From contig NZ_VKKX01000052.1 in assembly GCF_008271655.1 (NCBI RefSeq), positions 62,001 to 126,000 on the forward strand: a stretch of DNA of 64,000 nt, in the 5' to 3' direction. A program made the position numbers and the translations under genes. The notes below the pieces were generated by a model. It was given only the letters and a program-made list of their open reading frames with translations, was not told where the DNA came from and did not search any database. Below are positions 8,895 through 17,034 of this stretch, piece by piece; the first letter of the stretch is position 1, and each line of letters opens with the position of its first letter. The stretch comes from Gemmobacter caeruleus (lineage in GTDB: Bacteria > Pseudomonadota > Alphaproteobacteria > Rhodobacterales > Rhodobacteraceae).

Positions 8895-9062
8895 CTATGG
8901 CCGCTGGTAGTCAGACATGATATTGATCAGTATTATTGCTGCCGCTATTGATAGCCATAGCAATGTGCGTCGAGTGGAATAGAGATTCTTTATTCTGTCA
9001 TCAAAATTCCTGTGGCCAAAAAGTTGCGCCATTGCATCTAGAAATTTTCTGATAGCGTCCAT
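8895..9062 (-). CDS. Possible small membrane protein, 55 residues
   Basis: ATG at 9062 to TAG at 8895. The product has a charged N-terminus (MDAIRKFLDAMAQLFGHRN), then RRTLLWLSIAAAIILINIM as one membrane helix near the C-terminus. An in-frame stop lies two codons upstream, so the start is well bounded. It lies in AT-richer DNA unlike its surroundings, and the IS903-type element inserted 10 bp upstream of the start, probably cutting it from its promoter or ribosome site. Not recognised. Confidence 0.35.
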   Translation of the reverse strand: MDAIRKFLDAMAQLFGHRNFDDRIKNLYSTRRTLLWLSIAAAIILINIMSDYQRP

Positions 9063-9072
9063 TGTTCATTAT

Positions 9073-10125
9073 GGCGTTGTTGCAGAAGTCTGCCGACGGA
9101 GGATTCACTTTGTGAATCCATACCGTTAGACGCGCGGCATGAACAAGCCATCACCTGCCCGCTACCGCACGACGAACTGGTCCAGCTACAACGCGTCGCT
9201 GCGCAAGCGGGGGTCTCTGTTGATCTGGGTCGACAAGGACATGACCTGGCGCGCGCCGCGTGACGGTCGGCCCGGACGTCCGCCGGTGTTTTCCGATGCG
9301 GCGATACAGTTCTGTCTGTCGATCAAAGTGCTGTTCAAGCTCCCTCTGCGCCAGACCGCCGGGATGGTTGCGAGCCTGCTGAAGCTTGCAGGGCTGGATT
9401 GGCCCGTGCCCGACTTCTCCACGCTGTGCCGGAGGCAGAAGACCCTGGCCGTTCAGGTCCCTTATCGCCGCGCGGATGGCCCGCTGAACCTGCTGGTCGA
9501 CAGCACAGGCATCAAGTTCCTCGGCGATGGCGAATGGCAGGCGCGCAAACACGGGGTGCAGGGCCGGCGCCAATGGCGCAAGGTGCATCTGGCCATGGAC
9601 ACGGCCACCGCCGACATCCGCGCCGTAGAATTCACCCCCAGCCGCGACGGCGACAGCCCCGTGCTTCCAGACCTGCTGAGCCAGATCCCGGCGGACGAGC
9701 AAATCGGCACGGTCACCGCCGACGGCGCCTATGACACGCGCCGCTGCCACACTGCCATCGTCAACCGGCAGGGCACCCCGATCATCCCTATCCGCAAGAA
9801 CGGACGTCTTTGGAAAGAAGACTGCCCGGCAGCACGCGCCAGAAACGACACCCTGCGCGCCACGCGGCATTACGGAAGGGCCTTCTGGAAACGCTGGACC
9901 GGATACCACGCCCGCAGCCGGATCGAGGCGAAGATGCGCTGCCTGAAAGCCTTCGGCGAGCGCATCATCGCACGAGACCCCGACCGACAGACCGCAGAAA
10001 TCCAAATCCGCATTGCCCTCATGAACCGCTTTAACGTCCTCGGCACCGCCGAGATCGTCCGTGTGGCATGACACCAGTGGGGTAAGGGGCATTCACGCCT
10101 CAGGCAGGGGTAATGCAACAACGCC
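9073..10125 (+). mobile_element. Intact IS5-family (IS903 group) insertion sequence, 1053 bp
   Basis: Terminal inverted repeats GGCGTTGTTGCA (9073-9084) and TGCAACAACGCC (10114-10125) bound one transposase gene. The element is flanked by a perfect 9-bp direct repeat GTTCATTAT at 9064-9072 and 10126-10134. Element length, 9-bp duplication and transposase type agree with the IS903 group. An intact target duplication and intact gene indicate a recent insertion. A palindrome GGATTCACTTTGTGAATCC sits just inside the left end (9103-9121). Confidence 0.93.
9139..10071 (+). CDS. IS5 family (IS903-type) DDE transposase
   Basis: 310 residues, the full length for this group. Catalytic residues are visible: D121 in LLVDSTGIKFLGD, D195 in TVTADGAYDTRRCH and E263 in RSRIEAKMRCLKAFGERI. 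The N-terminus (RYRTTNWSSYNASLRKRG) is typical of the IS903/IS1031 branch. ATG at 9139 lies 66 bp inside the left end. No frameshift is seen, so the element should be able to transpose. Confidence 0.95.
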   Translation: MNKPSPARYRTTNWSSYNASLRKRGSLLIWVDKDMTWRAPRDGRPGRPPVFSDAAIQFCLSIKVLFKLPLRQTAGMVASLLKLAGLDWPVPDFSTLCRRQKTLAVQVPYRRADGPLNLLVDSTGIKFLGDGEWQARKHGVQGRRQWRKVHLAMDTATADIRAVEFTPSRDGDSPVLPDLLSQIPADEQIGTVTADGAYDTRRCHTAIVNRQGTPIIPIRKNGRLWKEDCPAARARNDTLRATRHYGRAFWKRWTGYHARSRIEAKMRCLKAFGERIIARDPDRQTAEIQIRIALMNRFNVLGTAEIVRVA

Positions 10126-10176
10126 GTTCATTATGCTCAAAATACATCCGCGACACGAAGCGTTTTTTCCCTATCG

Positions 10177-10363
10177 TTAGCTAGGAGCGGTATGGCCCCA
10201 ATATTCATAATCCATAACCCCATTTATTATTGCGCCGTTCTCATCAACGCCCATGGCATTCTCCAAAAGTTCAAATAAACCGCTTTAGCGTCTCTACTGT
10301 TGCTGTCGTAATGTCGAATATTATCCAGAATCCCCAGTCAGCCAGCGTAAAGAGAGAGAAAGA
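10177..10363 (-). pseudogene. Possible decayed reading frame in AT-rich scar
   Basis: Two overlapping minus-strand frames read as one protein if one T near 10277 is dropped. The first part ends with LADWGFWIIFDITTATVETL; the second continues LFELLENAMGVDENG and ends in YEYWGHTAPS before a stop at 10177. The second frame alone has an ATG at 10254 with GGAG upstream and would give only 25 residues. The amphipathic, protein-like composition suggests a real gene remnant. I do not recognise it. Confidence 0.3.
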
Positions 10364-10414
10364 TTATACCGAAGAATGAAAGCCTGACAATGTTTGCTAT
10401 ATGCCAGGATGTGA

Positions 10415-10828
10415 ATGATCTTCGCGCTTTCGGGGAACCGCCAGCCAAAAAATAAACAATATCTTTCAAAATCTCTCGTGTGTCACCTCATGGACCCGAC
10501 CTTTCCCAAGTGGTCTGCCTCTCGACGCCATGATTTCCTGACTTTTGCCGCTGAACAAGCATTTTCTGCCGTGCGTGTTGCTGGAGGTCGCGCAAGCGCC
10601 CGTAGTGGGGTGCAGCGGTCCGTAAACCCGGACGGGCGCTGGCGCGCATTTGACCGGGAAGAACTGCTGACAAATGACAAGGCAAGACTCTATCTTTTCT
10701 GGCTTCGTGATGCGGCAATGACTGATCGCGACAGCCTTCCAGAGCCTGACGTGCTGGGTGAGGAAATCACGGAGAGCCTGCAATCCGCTCTTGCAAGGTT
10801 CTCCGCAGTCGCTTTCGAGCTTTGGTAG
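10415..10828 (+). CDS. Hypothetical protein next to the insertion scar
   Basis: 137 residues from ATG 10415, or 112 from an in-frame ATG at 10490 (MDPTFPKWSASRRHDF). No good ribosome site supports either start. The C-terminal half looks like a normal acidic, helical protein (RAFDREELLTNDKARLYLF, PDVLGEEITESLQSALARF). No domain recognised and no membrane segment. Its 3' end overlaps, on the opposite strand, the read-through tail of the truncated bestrophin gene by 62 bp. It is probably part of the acquired DNA. Confidence 0.45.
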   Translation: MIFALSGNRQPKNKQYLSKSLVCHLMDPTFPKWSASRRHDFLTFAAEQAFSAVRVAGGRASARSGVQRSVNPDGRWRAFDREELLTNDKARLYLFWLRDAAMTDRDSLPEPDVLGEEITESLQSALARFSAVAFELW

Positions 10829-11732
10829 AGAGGCCGCTCTGACTAAAAACGCTCCGAGCACCGCTCTCGCCCTTCGTACGAAGCGTTCGCTGGTTCATTG
10901 AACCTGTCTGAACCGGAACAGATGGCGAAAACCGTGTTTCGGGGCCCCATAAAATACGTTCCTTTGCAAAGGTTTCGGCTGGTTTCGCCAGGGCGGCCTC
11001 GTCCATGCCGACGGGGGGCGCCATTACCTCGATCACCTCGGCGAGCCCGAGGAAGGTATCGCCGACGATGGCGCAGAACAGGGGCGCCGTCCAGCCGGTG
11101 CCATCGAGCAGCGCCAGCGGCACGAGCAGGCAGTAGAGCCAGCTCGTGCAATAGGCCAGCATCGAATAGACATAGGGCAGCGGCGTGGTGGCGATGCGTT
11201 CGCGGCCGGTCAGCCCATGGGCGAAGGTGGCGATGCGGCTGGTCATCGCCAGCGCGCCGAAGCCGTCGATCACCCCGGCCGCGCCCGCAGTGGCCAGCGA
11301 GTCGGTCATCGCGTCCAGCGCGCCGGCGGTGGTGCGGGCCTGGGCATCCGGGGCGATGCCAAGCGGCGCGCAGCGATGCAGGTGGTGAAAAGTCAGCACC
11401 TGCCGCAAAAGCCGGTGGTGGCTGCGCGGATCGGCGATGAAGACATCGGCCTCACGCGCGAGGGGGCGGCTGTCGGCGACCAGACCGCCCGCCAGCTTGC
11501 GCGCCTCCCACCAGCGGTCATAGGCGGCATTGTTGCGAAAGCCCGGAAACAGCGACAGCGCCACCCCGAACAGTGCGAATGGGGTCGTGGACAGATGCAC
11601 CAGCGCATCCCACACCACGATCGCCAGCGCCAGCCCGACGATGACCGAAAGCTGCGGCCAGAGCTTTGGCAGGATCGAGCCGCGCAGGGCAAAGATCAGT
11701 TCATAGGGGCCGGGTTTTTCGCGAATGATCAT
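10767..11732 (-). pseudogene. Bestrophin-family channel, C-terminus truncated
   Basis: ATG at 11732. The N-terminal part matches bacterial bestrophins (UPF0187/YneE): EKPGPYELIFALRGSILPKL, the hallmark FRNNAAYDRWWEARKL near residue 66, and membrane segments up to about residue 240. After GLAEVIEVMAPPVGMDEAAL (to about position 10975) the expected DPNDLPLDA-type helix is missing. The frame instead runs about 70 codons through foreign sequence (RTLRTKGESGARSVFSQSG) to a chance stop. The protein is therefore probably non-functional. An in-frame TTG at 11786 is a less likely start. Confidence 0.7.
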
Positions 11733-11865
11733 GGGGGCGCATCCCTTGGCGTGCCTTGCTCCAGGCCGCGACCGGGCGAACGGCAAGACAGGTGCAAGGC
11801 GTCGCCAAGGGTGCTAGGCTCGGCCCCGCATTGGCCGCGCGGCGGCAGAAACAAGGACCCGTTTC

Positions 11866-12480
11866 GTGACCAGACCCGATCCCCTGCGCCGTGCGCTGCT
11901 GGCGACGCCCGCCCTTGTGCTGATGCCTGCGACCCTGCGGGCGGCCGAGCCGATCGGGGCGGCGGTCACAGTGCGGGGCGAGGCGCATCTGGCAACCGCG
12001 GCCGGGGTGGCGGCGCTGCGTCCGGCCGATCCGCTGGCCCTGGGCGATACGGTCAGCACCGGCGCCGACGGGGTGGCGGCGCTGGAATTGCGGCAACAGA
12101 CGCTGGTGCAGATCGGTCCGCAGGCCAGCCTGACGCTGGACCGTTTCATCGCCGAGACGGGTGGCGTCATCACGCTGGGTGGCGGCGCGATGGTGTTTGA
12201 CCGGCCCGACGACCTGCCGCCGATCGACCTTGCGGTGCGCACCGCATTCGCGCGGATCGGCGTGCGCGGGACGCGGTTCTTTGCGGGGCCGAGCAAGGGC
12301 GTCTTCGGGGTTTTCGTGCAGCGCGGCAGCGTGCAGGTGATGGCGGGGGGCGCACGGCGGCGGATTGGCGCGGGCGAGGGGGTGGATATCGCGCATCCAG
12401 GCGCCGCGCCGGGGCCGGTCTCGGGCTGGAAACCCGCGCGCATCGCCGCGGCCTTTGCCAGCGTCGGCCTGCGCCCCTAA
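11866..12480 (+). CDS. FecR-domain periplasmic protein
   Basis: 204 residues from a GTG at 11866 with AAGGA upstream. The N-terminus LRRALLATPALVLMPATLRA is an export signal with two arginines, so Sec or Tat. The mature part is a FecR domain: GAAVTVRGEAHLATAAG, LALGDTVSTGADGVAALEL and RTAFARIGVRGTRFFA. FecR domains outside iron-siderophore systems often accompany CHASE2-cyclases, as here: this gene and the cyclase converge and overlap by 4 bp at their stops. Role inferred: a periplasmic partner of the CHASE2 sensor. Confidence 0.82.
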   Translation: MTRPDPLRRALLATPALVLMPATLRAAEPIGAAVTVRGEAHLATAAGVAALRPADPLALGDTVSTGADGVAALELRQQTLVQIGPQASLTLDRFIAETGGVITLGGGAMVFDRPDDLPPIDLAVRTAFARIGVRGTRFFAGPSKGVFGVFVQRGSVQVMAGGARRRIGAGEGVDIAHPGAAPGPVSGWKPARIAAAFASVGLRP

Positions 12481-14282
12481 TCGCAGGTCCAGAGCGCGCG
12501 CCTGCCGAAAGAGCGGATCTCCACCTCGCCCAGCGGGCGCAGGCCCTCGGGGCAGCGGCGGGCCAGTTCGGGGCCGATGCAGATGCGGCTGCCCAGATCC
12601 TTGTTCGCCTCTTGCAGCCGGGCGGCCAGATTGACCGCATCGCCATGCGCGGTGTAGTCGATCCGCCCGCCGGCGCCGACATCGCCCAGCACGGCCGGGC
12701 CGGTTTCCAGCCCGATGCGGGTGCGGCCCAGATCATGCGTCGCGGCAAAGGCTTCGGTTGCATCGCGCAGGGCGCGGGCACAGGCGATCGCGGCGGCTTC
12801 GTGCCCGGGCTGGTCTAGCGGGGCGTTGAACAGCGCATGGACGGAATCGCCGACCAGCTTGTCGATCATGCCGCCATGGGCCAGCACGATGCGGCAGGTG
12901 AGGGTGAAATAATCCTCAAGCTGCGCCACCAGATCGCGCGGGCCGAGGCGGCGGGCCGCGGCGCTGAACCCCTCGATATCGGTGAAAAGGGCGGTCACCT
13001 CGCGCGTTTCGCCCTCCAGCCGCAGCAGGCCGGGATCGGCGGCGATGCGGCTGACCAGGGCGGCGGGCAGGGTCTGGGCCAGGCGGGCGCGCAGCGCGGC
13101 CTCGGCCCGGGCGGCGCGGGCGGCCCGCAGGCCAAGCGCGCAGCCCAGCACCACCAGCAGCAGAAGGCCCGGCCCCAGCGGGTCGATCAGCCAGAGCCGC
13201 GCCTGCCACAGCGTCAGCGCCAGTCCGGCCCAGCCGGCGGCCAGCGCCAGCCCCGCCAGCACCGCGCGGCCCGGGGGCTGGCGCAGCGTCAGCCCCAGCA
13301 GCAGAAGGCCCGCCCCCAGCAGGAACGCGGCCTCCAGCCCGGCGGCCCAGCCGGGGCGCGTGGCCATCCGCCCGGACATCAGCGCCCCGGTCAGGTCGGC
13401 GGCGATCTGCACCGAAGGGGTGACGGGGCTGGCCGCCGTGGGCCGCAGCCCGCCCCGTTCGGGCAGCGACGACCCGATCAGCACCACCTTGTCGCGCAGC
13501 GCGCCGATTGCAGGGGCGCGCAGCAGCCCGGCCGCATCATGGCTGCGGCCGGGCCAGAGATCGGGCGCCGAGGGCACCAGCCGCAGCGCCCCCCGGTCGA
13601 GCGGGATCAGCCGCCCCGGCAGGCGCAGCGCCCCGGCGCCGATCAGCGCGGCACCATCGCCCACGCTTGCCAGCCGCGCCAGCGCGAGGGGCAGCGTGGG
13701 CAGGGGCTGGCCCGCCACCAGCACCCCGGGCGGGAGACGCCGCACCCGGCCGTCGGCATCACCCGGCAGCGCGATGGAGCCAAGCCCCCGCGCCGCCGCG
13801 GTGATCGCGGGGCAAGGCGCCTCGGCCCCCGGCGCGGGCCAGAGCAGCGCGCCGGGCGCGACCGCCAGCGGCGCGGGCGGCAGGGCGCCGCCGGGCTGAT
13901 CCGCCAGCAGAAAGCCCGTGACCACCGGCGCAGGCGCGCGCGCCATGGCGCTGACCAGCGCCGCGGCGGCGGGGCCGTCGCAATCGCCGGCAAACAGCAT
14001 GTCGATGCCAATCGCGCGCGGCCCGGCCTCTGCGATCCGCGTCAGCAGCCGCGCTGTCGCCGCGCGGGTCCATGGGGCGCCGGTTTCATCCACGGCGCCG
14101 ATATCGACGACGGCGATCTCCGGGGCTGGCGCAGGCGGCAGCGCCATCATCACCCGGTCCAGCACCGCATCGCGCCAGGGATCAGCGATCCGCGCCGGCA
14201 GCAAGAGCGCCAGCGCGACCAGCAGCACCCCCAAGGGCAGCAGCGACCGCAGCGGGGCCACTTGAAAGGGGGCGCGCGCCAC
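12477..14282 (-). CDS. CHASE2-domain membrane adenylate cyclase
   Basis: 601 residues from GTG 14282, six bases after the upstream regulator's stop; an ATG at 14333 would add 17 residues and overlap that gene. Order: helix LLPLGVLLVALALLL, periplasmic CHASE2 domain to about residue 330 (APEIAVVDIGAVDETGAPW, GIDMLFAGDCDG), three membrane helices (360-430), then a class III cyclase domain. Catalytic residues are intact: metal Asp in FTDIEGF and GDSVHALF, the adenine-specifying pair Lys (IDKLVGD) and Asp (HGDAVNLAARL), and the transition-state Asn/Arg of NLAAR. It should make cAMP in response to a periplasmic signal. Confidence 0.9.
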   Translation of the reverse strand: MARAPFQVAPLRSLLPLGVLLVALALLLPARIADPWRDAVLDRVMMALPPAPAPEIAVVDIGAVDETGAPWTRAATARLLTRIAEAGPRAIGIDMLFAGDCDGPAAAALVSAMARAPAPVVTGFLLADQPGGALPPAPLAVAPGALLWPAPGAEAPCPAITAAARGLGSIALPGDADGRVRRLPPGVLVAGQPLPTLPLALARLASVGDGAALIGAGALRLPGRLIPLDRGALRLVPSAPDLWPGRSHDAAGLLRAPAIGALRDKVVLIGSSLPERGGLRPTAASPVTPSVQIAADLTGALMSGRMATRPGWAAGLEAAFLLGAGLLLLGLTLRQPPGRAVLAGLALAAGWAGLALTLWQARLWLIDPLGPGLLLLVVLGCALGLRAARAARAEAALRARLAQTLPAALVSRIAADPGLLRLEGETREVTALFTDIEGFSAAARRLGPRDLVAQLEDYFTLTCRIVLAHGGMIDKLVGDSVHALFNAPLDQPGHEAAAIACARALRDATEAFAATHDLGRTRIGLETGPAVLGDVGAGGRIDYTAHGDAVNLAARLQEANKDLGSRICIGPELARRCPEGLRPLGEVEIRSFGRRALWTCD

Positions 14283-14287
14283 GGCGC

Positions 14288-15001
14288 TCAGCCCTCGGGC
14301 TCGGCCAGGGCGGCGAGGCGGGGCAGGTCGCATTCCCAGACCTCGCCCGCGCGGGTGACCGCCGCCGCCTCTTGCAGCGCCATCAGCGCGCGGTTGACCT
14401 TGGGCCGGCTGGCCCCCAGCAGGGCCGCCAGTTCGCCTTGCGAGATCTCCAGCCGCAGCGCGGCGCGCGGGGGCGGATCTTCGCCATGGATCTGGCGCAG
14501 TGTCAGCAGAAAGAACCGCGCCAGCCGCGCCTCAAGCGGAAAAAGCGCGATCCCCTCCAGCTGGTCGGTCGTGTCGCGCAGTCGGCGGCAGAAATAGCGC
14601 GCCGCCCCCAGCATCAGCGCCGGATGCGTGGCGGCCAGCGCGATGAAGCGCGCCCGCGGCAGGCGCCAGCCCAGTGTCGGGGTGACGGCGGTCGCATCCG
14701 CCGACCGCCCGCCGCCATCGACCAGCGCGAATTCACCCAGCGTGTCGCCGCCCTCGGCATGGCGCAGGATCAGCTCGCGCCCCTGCGCCGTCAGCAGCGT
14801 CAGCTTGACCCGCCCCTCGGCCAGCGCGACCATCCAGTCGCCGGGATCGCCGCGCTGGAACAGCACCTCGCCGCTGTGCCAGCGTTGCGGCAACGCGATG
14901 GCCGAAAGCTGTGCCAGCGCCGGTTCGGGCAGATCCTCGAACAGCGCGAAAGACCGCCAGAAACGCGGCTTCGGCCCCCCTTGCGGCGCCTCTGCGATCA
15001 T
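14288..15001 (-). CDS. Crp/Fnr family transcriptional regulator with cyclic-nucleotide signature
   Basis: 237 residues from ATG 15001. The N-terminal beta-roll carries GDTLGEFALVDGGGRSADAT, a good phosphate-binding cassette (GE-x-A-L ... R-S-A), so cAMP binding is likely. The C-terminal winged helix has the recognition region ISQGELAALLGASRPKVNRA. This differs from the RETVGR helix of E. coli CRP, so the DNA site should differ too. It is immediately followed by the adenylate cyclase on the same strand and is divergent from an RTX gene across 162 bp that holds a palindrome. No Fe-S cysteine set of FNR type was seen. Confidence 0.9.
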   Translation of the reverse strand: MIAEAPQGGPKPRFWRSFALFEDLPEPALAQLSAIALPQRWHSGEVLFQRGDPGDWMVALAEGRVKLTLLTAQGRELILRHAEGGDTLGEFALVDGGGRSADATAVTPTLGWRLPRARFIALAATHPALMLGAARYFCRRLRDTTDQLEGIALFPLEARLARFFLLTLRQIHGEDPPPRAALRLEISQGELAALLGASRPKVNRALMALQEAAAVTRAGEVWECDLPRLAALAEPEG

Positions 15002-15068
15002 CCTGCCCCCGATCCTGCATCCGTCTTCTGCCCGGCAGACTGCGCGAAGGACGGGGCCGGCGGCAAGC

Positions 15069-15086
15069 CTGTTCCGCAGGGAACAG
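15069..15086. promoter_or_regulatory. Candidate operator of the Crp-type regulator
   Basis: CTGTTCC, four bases GCAG, then GGAACAG: a perfect 7+7 inverted repeat with 4-bp spacer. The dimension (half-sites separated by 4 bp) is that of Crp/Fnr sites. It lies in the divergent gap, 68 bp upstream of the regulator start and 78 bp upstream of the RTX start. Identity as operator is inferred from position and symmetry. Confidence 0.5.
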
Positions 15087-15163
15087 CGCCGAATCCGCCC
15101 CGGCGGCAATTTGGGTTCAGGCAGGCCAGGATGGCCCTGACCCCTGACAGAAGGACAACCCAA

Positions 15164-16978
15164 ATGGTCGATTTCATCGGCGGCAATGGCAATGACAACC
15201 TCAGCGACGGCCTCGTGCTGATCTTTGGGGACAAGTTCTCGGGCTTGGGCGGCAATGACACGATCACCGCGCATATGGGCAATGACACGATCTTTGGCGG
15301 CGCCGGCGATGATCTGATCATCGACAGCCACATCCTTGGCCAGTCGGGCAATGACCAGATTTTCGGCGATGAGGGCAATGACCGCATCTTTGCCGGGATC
15401 GGCGCCGACAGCATCTTTGGCGGCAGCGGCACCGATACGGTGAACTATACCGCCGCGACCGCCCGGGTGGATATCGACCTGACCCGCAGCAGCCAGATCG
15501 GCAATATCGCGCAGGGCGACGTGCTGGTCTCGATCGAGAACCTTCAGGGCTCGGGTTTCGACGACCGGCTGTCGGGCAATTCCGGGGCGAATGTGATCGA
15601 GGGGCGGTCGGGCCATGACCTGTTGCTGGGTCAGGCGGGCAATGACTCGCTTCTGGGCGAGGCGGGGCGCGACACGCTGCTGGGCGGGACCGGCGACGAC
15701 AGCCTGTCGGGCGGCACGGATGCGGATGTTTTGCTGGGCGATCTGGGCAATGACCGGCTGTCGGGCGGCAGCGGCAATGACAACCTGACCGGCGGCGAGG
15801 GGGCCGATACCCTGAATGGCGAGGATGGCAATGACCGGCTGGAGGGCGATGCCGGGGCCGATGTGTTGGATGGCGGCACCGGCAATGACACGATGAATGG
15901 CGGGGCCGACAATGACCGCCTGCTGGGCGGCACCGGCAACGACCTGATGGATGGCGGGCTGGGCAATGACACGGTCGATGCCGGCGCCGGCAATGATGTG
16001 GTGAAGGCCGGGTCGGGCAGCGATGTGCTGGCGGGGGGCGAGGGCAGCGACACGGTCGATTTCTCGGCCACGCAGGCACTGTTCCAGATCCCCGGCAGTT
16101 TCCTCAATATCAGCATGGCGGCGGGCACCTTTGGCACCACCACCTTCACCGGGTTCGAGCGTCTGGTCGCCACGGTCAATGCCGACAACATCATCGGCAG
16201 CGCCGGGGCCGACACGATCCTGGCCGGGCGCGGCAGCGACCGGGTGCTGGCGGGGCTGGGCAATGATCAGCTGTTCGGCGAGGATGGCAATGACACGATG
16301 GACGGCAGTCTGGGCGCCGATCTGCTGGATGGCGGGGCCGGGAATGACCAGTTGAGCGGCGGCTTTGGCGCGGATGCCGACACGATCCGCGGGGGCTTGG
16401 GCGATGACATCGTCTCGGGCGGGGCGGGCAACGATCTGTTGCAGGGCGATGCGGGCGCCGATCAGATTCTGGGCGGTGACGGCGACGATCGGCTGCTGGG
16501 CGGCAGCGAGAATGACCGGCTGACCGGGGATGCGGGCAATGACCTGCTGGATGGCGGCAGCGGCGATGACCGGCTTCTGGGCGGCAGCGGCGCGGATCTT
16601 CTGACGGGGGGGCTGGGCAATGACCTGATCGTGGGCGGTCTGGGGGCCGATGTCATGGGCGGGGGCGCGGGTGCCGATACCTTTGTCTTTGCCTCAACCG
16701 AGGATTCGCCGAACCAGCCGGGCGCCTTCGACCGGATCACCGATTTCACCGCCGGGCAGGACCGGATCGACCTTTCCTCGCTGGATGCCAATCCGGCCCT
16801 GGCCGGGGATCAGGGCTTTGCCTTCGTGGCCTTCGGCAATGGTGCCGGCACCGTTCATGCCGAACAGGGCAATGGCGTGACGACGGTTCTGGTGAATATC
16901 GACGGGGACGCCAATCCCGATCTGGTGATCCAGTTGACCGGCCTTGTGAACCTGACTGCCGCCGACTTTGTCCTGTGA
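15164..16978 (+). CDS. RTX (hemolysin-type calcium-binding) secreted protein
   Basis: 604 residues from ATG 15164 with AAGGA upstream. Almost the whole protein is glycine/aspartate nonapeptides (GGxGxDxLx), starting at residue 6 (GGNGNDNLSDG). A short beta-domain interrupts them at about residues 95-135 and another at 290-340. The C-terminus (GADTFVFASTEDS, DRITDFTAGQDRIDLSSL, final LTGLVNLTAADFVL) is the M10/serralysin-type C-terminal domain with an uncleaved type I secretion signal. No N-terminal signal peptide and no catalytic domain, so a calcium-dependent surface or matrix protein is likely. No type I exporter genes lie in the window. Confidence 0.92.
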   Translation: MVDFIGGNGNDNLSDGLVLIFGDKFSGLGGNDTITAHMGNDTIFGGAGDDLIIDSHILGQSGNDQIFGDEGNDRIFAGIGADSIFGGSGTDTVNYTAATARVDIDLTRSSQIGNIAQGDVLVSIENLQGSGFDDRLSGNSGANVIEGRSGHDLLLGQAGNDSLLGEAGRDTLLGGTGDDSLSGGTDADVLLGDLGNDRLSGGSGNDNLTGGEGADTLNGEDGNDRLEGDAGADVLDGGTGNDTMNGGADNDRLLGGTGNDLMDGGLGNDTVDAGAGNDVVKAGSGSDVLAGGEGSDTVDFSATQALFQIPGSFLNISMAAGTFGTTTFTGFERLVATVNADNIIGSAGADTILAGRGSDRVLAGLGNDQLFGEDGNDTMDGSLGADLLDGGAGNDQLSGGFGADADTIRGGLGDDIVSGGAGNDLLQGDAGADQILGGDGDDRLLGGSENDRLTGDAGNDLLDGGSGDDRLLGGSGADLLTGGLGNDLIVGGLGADVMGGGAGADTFVFASTEDSPNQPGAFDRITDFTAGQDRIDLSSLDANPALAGDQGFAFVAFGNGAGTVHAEQGNGVTTVLVNIDGDANPDLVIQLTGLVNLTAADFVL

Positions 16979-17002
16979 TCCCCTCCGGGACCAAGGCGGC
17001 AG

Positions 17003-17030
17003 CCCCCCGGCCGGAAGGCCGGGGGGTTCT
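17003..17030. terminator. Bidirectional terminator between RTX gene and mntH
   Basis: CCCCCCGGCC (17003-17012), loop GGAA, GGCCGGGGGG (17017-17026), then TTCTT. It lies between converging stops 56 bp apart, so it can serve both genes. Confidence 0.8.
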
Positions 17031-17034
17031 TGCA

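Noticed and set aside
10466-10861. 131-codon minus-strand frame opposite the hypothetical gene at 10415
   Set aside because: No start context, Cys/Arg-rich composition; the plus-strand frame looks more protein-like.
12837-14597. 586-codon plus-strand frame, Gln/Arg/Pro-rich
   Set aside because: Shadow of the CHASE2-cyclase; no domain and composition typical of the complement of a GC-rich gene.
15200-16700. Short, regularly spaced DNA repeats resembling an array
   Set aside because: They encode GGxGxDxLx nonapeptides in one frame, with no spacer-repeat alternation; not CRISPR.
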